Shown here: positions 16,371 through 23,312 of the stretch, piece after piece
Layout of the letters: every line of letters begins with the position of its first letter
Numbering within the stretch: the stretch's first letter is position 1
Origin: Pseudopedobacter sp040392825
Lineage (GTDB): Bacteria > Bacteroidota > Bacteroidia > Sphingobacteriales > Sphingobacteriaceae
Assembly (NCBI RefSeq): GCF_040392825.1
Contig: NZ_JBEBVH010000031.1
Location: forward strand, 1 to 23,312
Direction: 5' to 3'
Length of the DNA stretch: 23,312 bases
Translations under genes and position numbers: made by a program
Notes under the pieces: generated by a model
Databases searched by the model: none
Told to the model about the DNA's origin: nothing
The model's input: the letters and a program-made list of their open reading frames with translations, nothing else

Positions 16371-17882
16371 ATGAAATTATTATTTTTTAGTCTGCTTACT
16401 TTATTTACATGCATCACTTGTAAAAATAAAATTGACTTCCCCATAATTGCAAACATTCAGTTAGATAAAACAATTCTTGCTGTTAGTGTAATTGCAGATA
16501 GTTTAGAGGTACCCTGGGATATGAAATTCATAAATAATCATGAAATCTTATACACAGAAATTGCAGGAAAAATTAGCAGGTTGAATGTTTTGACCGGTGA
16601 AAAAAAACTTCTTTATACTGTAAACGATGTATATCAAAAAAGAACGTTAGGTTTACTGGGAATGGCTGTTTCGCCGAATTTAAAAAATAATCCTTTTGTG
16701 TTTATCAGCTATACTATAAAAAACAATAAGGAAGAGATCTTCTCTAGGTTAGTACGACTTACCATAGATGGCGATACGCTATTAAACCCAAAGACTTTAC
16801 ATACTATCCCAGGAAATACAGGCCATAACGGAGCCAGGATTGCTTTTGACAAAGACGGTAAGCTATTATGGGCAACCGGAGATGCACATAGCCAAACTTC
16901 TGCTCAGGATAGCTCTTCTCTGAATGGAAAAATCTTAAGAATGAATATAGATGGATCTGTACCTGAAGATAATCCCATTTCCGGAAGCCTTGTTTACGCC
17001 TGGGGATTTAGAAATATGCAGGGTCTAACTGTTTCTGATTCCGGAACCATTTATACATCTGAACATGGAGATGCCATAGAAGACGAGATTAACCGAATTA
17101 TGCCCCTTAGAAACTATGGTTGGCCACAAATCGAAGGGCTACATGATACTCCGACTGAACTTGAAATAGCTGAAAAGCTTGGACGTACGGAACCTATTAA
17201 ATCCTGGACGCCTGTAATCGCTCCGGCAGGGCTAAAATTTTATAACTCTAAAGCTATACCTGAATGGAGGAATTCCCTATTGTTGGCGACGCTTAAAAGC
17301 CAAAGTTTAAGAGTTTTAAGATTAAGCGAGGATGGAAAAAATATAAATGAAGAACATATTTATCTGGAAAAGCATTTTGGCAGATTACGGGCTGTAGCTG
17401 TAGCGCCAGATGGAGCTATTTATCTGGCCACCAGTAATCGCGACTGGAACCCCCAACCCGGATTTCCGAAAGCCAGTGATGATAGAATTTTAAAGCTATA
17501 TCCGGTTAACAAGGCAATATCAAAACCTTTAAATGGTACTAAAACTACCCATACAAAACTTAACGTAACAGATGGAAAAAGCTTGTATAGCTCGTATTGT
17601 GCATCTTGTCATAAAGATAGTGGTTTGGGCGTTACAGATATCTTCCCTCCTCTCGCCGGTTCAGAATACGTTACCGGTGAACCCAATAAATTAATTAAAG
17701 TTGTTTTAAATGGTTTATCAGGAGAGGTTACAGTAAAAGGCAAAAAGTACGATCAGCAAATGCCATCTTTCAATTTCCTGAAAGATGAAGAAATCGCAAA
17801 AATACTAACCTATATTAGAAGTAACTTCGGAAATACAGCTTCCAAAATAAGTACTATGGACATCAGTAAACAAAGGAAATAA
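16371..17882 (+). CDS. PQQ-type sugar (glucose/sorbosone) dehydrogenase fused to cytochrome c
   Basis: From the chosen start this is a 503-residue exported protein. A start at 16323 is also open but would put an unlikely polar 16-residue extension before the signal peptide (MKLLFFSLLTLFTCITCK); Cys residues there suggest it may be a lipoprotein. Residues about 30-380 form a GSDH-type beta-propeller (VPWDMKFI, GLLGMAVSP, GNTGHNGARIAFDKDGKLLW with His152, YAWGFRNMQGL, NRDWNPQPGFP). His152 corresponds to the catalytic base region of soluble glucose dehydrogenase. The C-terminal part (about 395-495) is a class I cytochrome c domain with Cys410-Ala-Ser-Cys413-His414 and a likely axial Met464 (QQMPSF). 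Electrons from sugar oxidation would pass from PQQ to the fused haem and then to the respiratory chain. No PQQ synthesis gene is seen nearby. A strong hairpin separates it from the PUL operon. Confidence 0.88.
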   Translation: MKLLFFSLLTLFTCITCKNKIDFPIIANIQLDKTILAVSVIADSLEVPWDMKFINNHEILYTEIAGKISRLNVLTGEKKLLYTVNDVYQKRTLGLLGMAVSPNLKNNPFVFISYTIKNNKEEIFSRLVRLTIDGDTLLNPKTLHTIPGNTGHNGARIAFDKDGKLLWATGDAHSQTSAQDSSSLNGKILRMNIDGSVPEDNPISGSLVYAWGFRNMQGLTVSDSGTIYTSEHGDAIEDEINRIMPLRNYGWPQIEGLHDTPTELEIAEKLGRTEPIKSWTPVIAPAGLKFYNSKAIPEWRNSLLLATLKSQSLRVLRLSEDGKNINEEHIYLEKHFGRLRAVAVAPDGAIYLATSNRDWNPQPGFPKASDDRILKLYPVNKAISKPLNGTKTTHTKLNVTDGKSLYSSYCASCHKDSGLGVTDIFPPLAGSEYVTGEPNKLIKVVLNGLSGEVTVKGKKYDQQMPSFNFLKDEEIAKILTYIRSNFGNTASKISTMDISKQRK

Positions 17883-17998
17883 ATAGTAAAAGAAGAACCC
17901 GAACATGATTACCAAAGTTTTAATCTTGATGTCTACAAGGTCATGATTACATCTAACTTTGATTGGACGAGTCTAATTTTTTAATTTGACCTGCCACT

Positions 17999-18025
17999 TT
18001 TCACTCCATTTTATCGTGGGTGAAA
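17999..18025. terminator. Putative terminator hairpin between convergent genes
   Basis: TTTCAC at 17999-18004 pairs with GTGAAA at 18020-18025, and CCA at 18006-18008 with TGG at 18017-18019, giving a 9-bp stem with one bulged T and an 8-base loop. It sits between the convergent dehydrogenase and P-type ATPase genes, the natural place for a two-way terminator. There is no flanking T run, so the call is tentative. The rest of the 252-base gap shows no gene. Confidence 0.4.
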
Positions 18026-18134
18026 TAACCGTCAGTTAGCTGCGTAAGCATACGGCATTTTAATATTTAAAGCGGTAATCATCTTCAAGTATAGCTGTTT
18101 ATTAACCGAACTTAATATTCTCTGTCATGTTTTT

Positions 18135-20639
18135 TTAAGACTTATTTTTCATTCTTTTAAACAGTTTATAAACCTCAAACCAAAGTACCGAGACAACTGC
18201 AATCAATAATATTAATCCTAACTCGAATAAACTCAATTGGGTTACTTGAAAGAAGCCAGCCAAAGGAGTATAAAGTATGGCAAAAAGTAAAACCAATGTT
18301 AAACCAATAACCACAGGGAATAGCAGGTTTTTGTTCTTGAAGCTATCAAATATACTGTAGAAAAAAGAACGGTTAGCCAGGCTCAGTAATATATTTGAAA
18401 TAATCAGAGTAGTAAAGACCATGGCTCGTGTTTTTTCTTCGCTACCTCCATTTTGAACAGCCCACTGATAAGCGAACAATACACCTGCTGTGATAACCAA
18501 TCCCTGTATAATACTGATAATTAATTCCCGCAGATTCAAAAAAGTATCCGTCATTGTTCGAGGGGGCTGTTGCATCGTGTTTTTCTCCATCGGTTCGTTT
18601 TCATAGACAATAGAACAGGTGGGCCCCATTACTAATTCCAGAAAGATAACATGTACAGGTGTAAATATCTGCGGAAATACCCAACCCAAAAATAAAGGCA
18701 GAGAGACCGTAAGTATAATTGGTATATGAATAGAAATGATATACTGTATAGCTTTTTTTATATTGGTGTAGATCCTCCTACCCGCAGCAATTCCTATGAC
18801 TAATTTTTCAAGATCGTCATTTGTAATCACCAAAGATGCTGCAGCTTTTGCTATTTCCGTTCCTTTGTTGCCCATTGCTACTCCTATATGTGCCGCTTTC
18901 AAAGCCGGACCATCATTTACTCCATCACCAAGCATTGCCACCACTTCGCCTTTCTTTTTCAGTACGTTTACCACAGCAAGTTTAGCATCGGGGAACATTC
19001 TGGTGAACAATACATTTTCCTGGGCGACCTGTAAAAGCTGTTCTTCCGTATATTCCATAATTTCTTTGCCTTCTATGGATTGGTTTGTATTTATAATTCC
19101 TACTTGTGCCGCAATACTTTTGGTAGTATCACTATTATCGCCCGTAATTACTTTAACCTTGATACCAGCATCATAAATATGCCTAAAAACGTCCTGAATA
19201 CCTTTTTTCGGTGGATCATAGAATACTACCAAACCCAGAAATTCAAATTTGAATTTCTGTTGTTTTTCGGGAAAATTGTCGCCTTCAAAGTGTGATTTCG
19301 CTACGCCTAAAATCCGAAACCCCTGCCGTCCGAAATCACTAATTAACTTCCTTATTTTATCTTTATCATTTTCTGGAAGTGTAGAAACGTTGAGGATGGC
19401 CTCGGGCGCTCCCTTTGCTGCAACAATCCTTTGCTTTTCTGCATTCTCAAAAAGGTGCGTCATCATTGGCGGTTTGCCATCCAACGGATATTCATATATC
19501 ATTTGAAAAGCTCTCCGCTGGTCGCTAGATTGCGTTTGTTCATATATTCTGTGAAGCGTCTTTTCCATTGGGTCAAATGGTACAGGTTCACTACTCCACA
19601 TGGCATAATCAATCAGCGTAGAAAGCGTTGTATCTGTAAAATCTTTTTCTTCAAAAATCTTATCCGAATTGTAATCGTAAAGATGCTTCAGCTGCATCGT
19701 ATTTTCGGTAATAGTTCCTGTTTTATCAGTACAAATAACTGTTGTACTACCTAAGGTCTCCACAATGCTGCTCCTCTTCACAATAATACCATCACGCATA
19801 AGTTTCCATGCCCCCAAGGCCATAAAGGTGGTAAATGCTACTGGAATTTCTTCAGGAAGCACAGACATTGCCAAAGTAAGCCCGTTGAGTAAACTTTCAA
19901 GGAGGTTTCGGGTATGGTAGTAGTTTACGGCACAAACCATTAGAAAAATGGCAATGCCCATAAATGCCATCGTTTTTACAAACTTGCGGATTTGAAGCTG
20001 TAAAGGCGAAACTTCTTCTTTTATTCCTGAAATAGAAATACCAATTTTGCCAAGACGGGTTTCTTTTCCTATTTTTTCTACTTCAAAAACTGCCAACCCC
20101 GATACGGTTACGGTTCCGCTGTAAACCTTATTATCTTTGCTCTCATTGCTTTTAAATACCGATAAACTTTCTCCCGTTAAAGATGCTTCATTGACAGAAA
20201 AATCGTTGCTGTGCACAATCTTCCCATCTGCATTAATCATTTTCCCTTCTTCGGTAATGCAAAGGTCGCCGACCACAATTTCATTGGTTGGGATTTCAAC
20301 AACCTTCATATCACGAATCACCTTGCTCAACGGTTCATTCAGTTTTTCTAAAGCCTCCAGGGCTTTCTTGCTACGGGTATCCTGATATAACGAAATGGCA
20401 GAAACTCCCACAATGGCCAAAAACATGAACAAAGCTTCACCATAGTCGCCTATAATTACATAAATAGCTGAAATGGTAAAAAGCAAAACCAGCATCGGTT
20501 CTTTCAGTATATTCAACAACAGTTCCAGTGAGGTACTTTTATGCGCGACATCTATCCGGTTATAACCGTATTTCTTTTTTGAAGCAGCTACTTCGCTATC
20601 GTTAAGACCTTTCAGATGATTTGGTATATTGTAAGGCAT
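18135..20639 (-). CDS. P-type cation-transporting ATPase, ion unknown
   Basis: This 834-residue membrane pump of the P2-like (calcium/magnesium ATPase-like) group couples ATP hydrolysis to cation transport. Visible parts are an N-terminal cation-ATPase domain (GLNDSEVAASKKKYGYNRI), an actuator domain with Thr155-Gly-Glu-Ser158, the phosphorylation site CTDKTGT with Asp305, a nucleotide-binding domain, and the HAD hinge Gly571-Asp-Gly-Val-Asn-Asp576. Transmembrane pairs lie at about 50-90, 225-270 and from about 635 to the end. Membrane helix 4 reads PEEIP (262-266) where calcium pumps have PEGLP. Helix 6 reads LELVMGPTC (667-675) where calcium pumps have a coordinating Asp, so the ion cannot be inferred from close homology. 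It is on the minus strand with a 201-base gap from the upstream hydrolase gene, so it probably has its own promoter, though none was recognised. Confidence 0.92.
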   Translation of the reverse strand: MPYNIPNHLKGLNDSEVAASKKKYGYNRIDVAHKSTSLELLLNILKEPMLVLLFTISAIYVIIGDYGEALFMFLAIVGVSAISLYQDTRSKKALEALEKLNEPLSKVIRDMKVVEIPTNEIVVGDLCITEEGKMINADGKIVHSNDFSVNEASLTGESLSVFKSNESKDNKVYSGTVTVSGLAVFEVEKIGKETRLGKIGISISGIKEEVSPLQLQIRKFVKTMAFMGIAIFLMVCAVNYYHTRNLLESLLNGLTLAMSVLPEEIPVAFTTFMALGAWKLMRDGIIVKRSSIVETLGSTTVICTDKTGTITENTMQLKHLYDYNSDKIFEEKDFTDTTLSTLIDYAMWSSEPVPFDPMEKTLHRIYEQTQSSDQRRAFQMIYEYPLDGKPPMMTHLFENAEKQRIVAAKGAPEAILNVSTLPENDKDKIRKLISDFGRQGFRILGVAKSHFEGDNFPEKQQKFKFEFLGLVVFYDPPKKGIQDVFRHIYDAGIKVKVITGDNSDTTKSIAAQVGIINTNQSIEGKEIMEYTEEQLLQVAQENVLFTRMFPDAKLAVVNVLKKKGEVVAMLGDGVNDGPALKAAHIGVAMGNKGTEIAKAAASLVITNDDLEKLVIGIAAGRRIYTNIKKAIQYIISIHIPIILTVSLPLFLGWVFPQIFTPVHVIFLELVMGPTCSIVYENEPMEKNTMQQPPRTMTDTFLNLRELIISIIQGLVITAGVLFAYQWAVQNGGSEEKTRAMVFTTLIISNILLSLANRSFFYSIFDSFKNKNLLFPVVIGLTLVLLFAILYTPLAGFFQVTQLSLFELGLILLIAVVSVLWFEVYKLFKRMKNKS

Positions 20640-20813
20640 AAATAATTCAGTATAAATATTTTAAAAATAACATATTCCTGCTTACATCTGTTTTTTTGAT
20701 AATTTTATCGTATTAAAATTCCGGCAAAATGAATTTCTTCAATGCAAAAACTGTTTGGTTAAACAAAGAATTTATCCCATTTAAATTTTGTGTTACAAGT
20801 ATCCCTTTATTAC

Positions 20814-20834
20814 AAAACTGCCAGGCATAGGCAG
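20814..20834 (-). terminator. Terminator after the alpha/beta hydrolase gene
   Basis: On the minus strand the sequence CTGCC, a 7-base loop, GGCAG, then TTTT forms a short GC-rich stem with a T run. It starts 6 bases past the hydrolase stop codon. The stem is only 5 bp but its position and T run fit an intrinsic terminator. Confidence 0.55.
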
Positions 20835-20840
20835 CCAGGT

Positions 20841-21704
20841 TTATTTCTTTAAAAATTTTTTTATTAGTTCTACCATTTCGTCAAAATTTGTTTCCAATGT
20901 CATATGTCCACCTTCTAGAATGTATGTTTCAGCTTCTGGCAAGTCTCTTTTATAGCAATATGCTTCTGACACATCAAAGTAAGGGTCATATTTCCCCCAA
21001 ATAATGAGCGCAGGTGGTTGATATTTCCGAAAATATTCTTGAAAAGCAGGAAACATTTCAAAGTTTGTCGGATATGTACAGTTTAGTTTGTATTGCATAT
21101 TGAGGTTCTTTGGACGGCTCAATCTTTCCCAATCTAAAATCCAACTTTCGGGGCTAATATTTTGATGAAGTTTTTTGGGCACACCCGCAAAGTATTGTTC
21201 TTTTGTACCTGCTTTACTTAAAAAGGCATATACTTTTTTCTTCTTTTCTTTAGTAGGATTTTTCCAGTATTCTTTGGTTTCGTCCCAATTTGGTCCGTGT
21301 CCTTCCAGGTAATTATTACCATTTTGAACAATTATGGTGTCAATTTTATCAGGATTTTTCAGGCAAATTCGCATACCAATGTAACTTCCATAGTCGTGAA
21401 GGTATACCGAAAACGATTTTAACTTAATTGTTTGTGTAAACCTGTCAATACAATTCGCAATGTTCTCAAAAGAATAATCAAACTCCTTTATTGAGGGAAA
21501 ATCGCTGAACCCAAAGCCCGGATAATCTGGTGCAATAAGATGAAACTTGTCGGCAAGTTCAACCATTAGGTTTTTGAACATTATTGAAGAGGTAGGAAAT
21601 CCGTGCAACAGGAGAATAGTCGGATTTTTTCTGTCCCCTGCTTCCCTGTAAAAAATTTTAACTCCATCTACTTTCACTGTCTTATGAATTATCTGTCTGT
21701 TCAT
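20841..21704 (-). CDS. Alpha/beta hydrolase, epoxide hydrolase/haloalkane dehalogenase-like
   Basis: This 287-residue cytosolic enzyme has no signal peptide. It has the alpha/beta-hydrolase pattern HGFPTSS (His34-Gly35, oxyanion region), DYPGFGFSDFP, the nucleophile elbow LHDYGSYIG with Asp104, the acid IIWGKYDPYF (Asp240) and the base EGGHMTLE (His267). An Asp nucleophile in H-D-x-G, rather than Ser in GxSxG, points to epoxide hydrolases, haloalkane or fluoroacetate dehalogenases. A helical cap domain occupies about 135-215. The substrate cannot be decided. The gene lies upstream of the ATPase on the same strand but is followed by a terminator-like hairpin, so the two are probably independent. 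Confidence 0.88.
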   Translation of the reverse strand: MNRQIIHKTVKVDGVKIFYREAGDRKNPTILLLHGFPTSSIMFKNLMVELADKFHLIAPDYPGFGFSDFPSIKEFDYSFENIANCIDRFTQTIKLKSFSVYLHDYGSYIGMRICLKNPDKIDTIIVQNGNNYLEGHGPNWDETKEYWKNPTKEKKKKVYAFLSKAGTKEQYFAGVPKKLHQNISPESWILDWERLSRPKNLNMQYKLNCTYPTNFEMFPAFQEYFRKYQPPALIIWGKYDPYFDVSEAYCYKRDLPEAETYILEGGHMTLETNFDEMVELIKKFLKK

Positions 21705-22053
21705 TGGTTTTTCGATTTGGTAGAGCGATACTTTTTGGTTGCTTACAACTTATATATACCATAAAGTTACACAAAGGCATCCCAAAATAGCGAAATAGGC
21801 CCTACTAAATCAATTATATCACCCTTAATAATTAATTCGTAGCTGGAGTTATTCCAATTACAACTGAGAAGATCATCATCGACTTTGGTTTTAATTGCCA
21901 GGAAATTTAACATGGTATGCTTCGAAGTGAGAATGTTTGAACTGTCTTTAAAAACGAAGGATCACAACCTGTTACAAATGAAGATGATTTATCATATAAA
22001 ATAATTAGATTGTTTTTTTAACTTCATCAAATTATAAATTGAACTTCTAGTAT
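21705..22053. other. Divergent intergenic region with a possible 48-codon ORF
   Basis: This gap separates the minus-strand hydrolase from the plus-strand VOC gene and should hold both promoters. None was identified with confidence. On the minus strand an open frame runs from an ATG at 21911-21913 to a TAA at 21767-21769 (48 residues, start MLNFLAIKTK). It matches nothing I recognise and may be chance or a gene remnant. A dyad GATGATTTATCAT is at 21983-21995. Confidence 0.35.
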
Positions 22054-22395
22054 ATGACCGATAATCACATTAATTATATAGAATTTAAAGCACATAATCT
22101 AATGGCAATAAAAGAGTTTTATGCTACAGCTTTTAATTGGATTTTTACTGATTACGGACCAAATTATATAGCCTTTTCAGGAAGTGGTCTGGATGGAGGC
22201 TTTGAGAAAACCGACACGCAAATAATTAATGGAGCCCTTACTGTACTTTATCACAGTGATTTGAATACCGCAAAAAAACGAGTGATCCAGGCTAAGGGAC
22301 AAATTACAAAAGATATATTCTCATTCCCCGGGGGTCATCGCTTCCATTTTACTGATCCGTCAGGAAATGAACTTGCTGTATGGTCAGATAAGTAA
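22054..22395 (+). CDS. VOC family (glyoxalase/bleomycin-resistance fold) protein
   Basis: This 113-residue cytosolic protein is one vicinal-oxygen-chelate module pair. It has the N-terminal beta-alpha-beta start INYIEFKAHNLMAIKEFYATAFNW and the C-terminal GGHRFHFTDPSGNELAVWSD. Likely metal-ligand positions of the fold are Glu10, His95 and Glu106, though which of them bind metal is inferred. Members include glyoxalase I, dioxygenases and antibiotic-binding proteins. This short form is commonly annotated as a glyoxalase-like protein of unknown substrate. It is followed by a 186-base gap with no gene and appears to be transcribed alone. Confidence 0.85.
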   Translation: MTDNHINYIEFKAHNLMAIKEFYATAFNWIFTDYGPNYIAFSGSGLDGGFEKTDTQIINGALTVLYHSDLNTAKKRVIQAKGQITKDIFSFPGGHRFHFTDPSGNELAVWSDK

Positions 22396-22581
22396 ATTCC
22401 TCTAAAGACATCTAGCTTGTATGCATGACTGTCTCAAAAAAACGAAGAAAACCAAAACTCATTGACTGGCCGTAAAAAAAAACAATACTCATATTTGCTG
22501 TTTGGCAATTTGTAATTGGTATATCAAGACTATTCCGATCTTCTAAAATTTCTTTTACCTTAGAATATATACTACATACAT
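22396..22581. other. Intergenic gap, no gene
   Basis: No coding frame is supported. GACTGTCTCAAAAA at 22427-22440 resembles ends of some IS elements as I remember them, but no partner end or transposase is present. TACCTTAG at 22557-22564 weakly resembles a Bacteroidota -7 element for the lipoprotein gene, without a convincing -33 element. Confidence 0.3.
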
Positions 22582-22923
22582 ATGAAGCCGTCTCTTAAAT
22601 TTTTCGCATTAGCTCTGTTCCTATTAGTTTCAGCTTGCTCTTTGTATTCTCCAACATATTTTGGTGATACCTATTCTCCCACCAGCACGGTTCAGTCCTA
22701 TTATTCATTGAAGGATATTAAGCAACCCTACAAGGTTATTGGACATATGACTGCCCTAACTTCAGCTACTGAATCTGGACAAGTTACAACAAGGCAACAA
22801 GTAATAGAAAAAGCGAAAAAGATAGGTGCTGACGGAGTTGTATTCTCGGAGATTAACATACAGAGAAACCAACATACAACTGATGACTTTACTATCAAAG
22901 TTGAGGTAATCAAATTCAAGTAA
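22582..22923 (+). CDS. Small hypothetical lipoprotein
   Basis: This 113-residue protein begins with a lipoprotein signal peptide ending in the lipobox LVSAC (Cys19). The mature part, about 94 residues, has a Tyr/Ser/Thr-rich linker (SPTYFGDTYSPTSTVQSYYS), then YKVIGHMTA and a helix AKKIGADGVVFSEI followed by a beta strand. The pattern ending A-x2-x-GADGV(V) is shared by several small envelope lipoproteins of unknown role. No enzymatic motif is seen. It is probably anchored in the cell envelope. The ORF ends in TAA and nothing clear follows it. Confidence 0.7.
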   Translation: MKPSLKFFALALFLLVSACSLYSPTYFGDTYSPTSTVQSYYSLKDIKQPYKVIGHMTALTSATESGQVTTRQQVIEKAKKIGADGVVFSEINIQRNQHTTDDFTIKVEVIKFK

Positions 22924-23312
22924 CTAAAAAAGACTTGCTACTTGCAAAGGGTATCATGGTACATAGATTTTTAAATAGCTATTAATGTTATTTCAATATG
23001 GTTTTTTGTATCTTGATACAAGATTCTCCAAAGCTATTGTATGAAAAGACTAAAATCAAGTAATCAACACTGAGTATAAGATAATTATATTAAAAAGATA
23101 CAAAAATATCAAAATAATGAATTTATGTATTTTCATTTAAAATATTAATTCACTGCTACTATAATCAATCATAAACTTATTCTAAAATCTGTATTTCACC
23201 CCGTATTAATTCATAAAGCATTTCACTTCATTTTTAATATTTAGAATAAATCTGTTAGCTCTAACAACGATCATTTATTTGTAAGTTATTATCGGAATCA
23301 AACCCTATCAAA
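22924..23312. other. Right-edge region, no gene seen
   Basis: No frame of either strand gives a supported gene in these 389 bases, and no CDS clearly enters from the edge. Two short dyads are present: TTGTATC-TT-GATACAA at 23006-23021 and TGTTAG-CT-CTAACA at 23253-23266. They could be operators of a gene beyond the window but may be chance in such AT-rich sequence. Confidence 0.4.

Noticed and set aside
17903..17950. Direct repeat CATGATTAC in the convergent gap
   Set aside because: Only 9 bases, two copies, in AT-rich DNA; no sign of an attachment site or mobile element.
18796..19754. Plus-strand ORFs of 126, 71, 85 and 107 codons across the ATPase gene
   Set aside because: They lie opposite the conserved P-type ATPase coding strand and have no domain features; they are antisense shadows.
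22427..22440. Insertion-sequence end GACTGTCTCAAAAA
   Set aside because: No matching opposite end, transposase or target duplication is in the window; the likeness rests on memory only.

Overview
The window looks like an AT-rich Bacteroidota chromosome segment, most likely Sphingobacteriaceae (Pedobacter-like). The evidence is a complete polysaccharide utilization locus (PUL) with SusC/SusD outer-membrane proteins, an STN-domain SusC coupled to a FecR anti-sigma factor and an ECF sigma factor of the Bacteroidota expansion family, and a DUF5017 surface lipoprotein. Stop codons are almost all TAA, and no strong Shine-Dalgarno sequences are obvious. The species assignment is inference from gene content.

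Layout: 1-286 has no assignable gene. At 287-1183 is a secreted SGNH-like (DUF4886) hydrolase, closed by a 15-bp terminator hairpin. At 1487-3244 are the ECF sigma factor and FecR anti-sigma factor. At 3351-16178 is a tightly packed operon-like run on the plus strand: SusC, SusD, DUF5017 lipoprotein, GH20 hexosaminidase, secreted FAD-dependent oxidoreductase with a golvesin-like C-terminal domain, and a heparinase II/III-like lyase. A perfect 19-bp hairpin follows. At 16371-17882 is a PQQ-type sugar/sorbosone dehydrogenase fused to a cytochrome c domain. On the minus strand follow a P-type cation ATPase (18135-20639) and an alpha/beta hydrolase of the epoxide hydrolase/haloalkane dehalogenase type (20841-21704). 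The right end holds a VOC-family protein (22054-22395), a small lipoprotein (22582-22923) and 389 bases with no clear gene.

How it fits together (inference from family knowledge): substrate binding to SusC/SusD is sensed through the STN domain, passed to FecR and releases the sigma factor, which would activate the operon. DUF5017 and SusD capture glycan at the surface, SusC imports it, and in the periplasm the lyase, GH20 and FAD enzyme process it. The combination of lyase and GH20 suggests an amino-sugar- and uronate-containing glycan. No sulfatase is present here.

Main oddities: the heparinase-like gene is interrupted by a single in-frame TGA at 14826-14828, with the frame and the protein homology continuing unbroken on both sides. 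The SusD has a roughly 75-residue two-repeat insert near its C-terminus. The hairpin after the PUL has arms that contain the same 10-bp palindrome. The P-type ATPase has unusual ion-site motifs. No tRNA, rRNA, CRISPR array or intact mobile element was seen. I found no clear evidence of a wholly new system; the nearest candidate is the oxidative/lytic enzyme set of the PUL.
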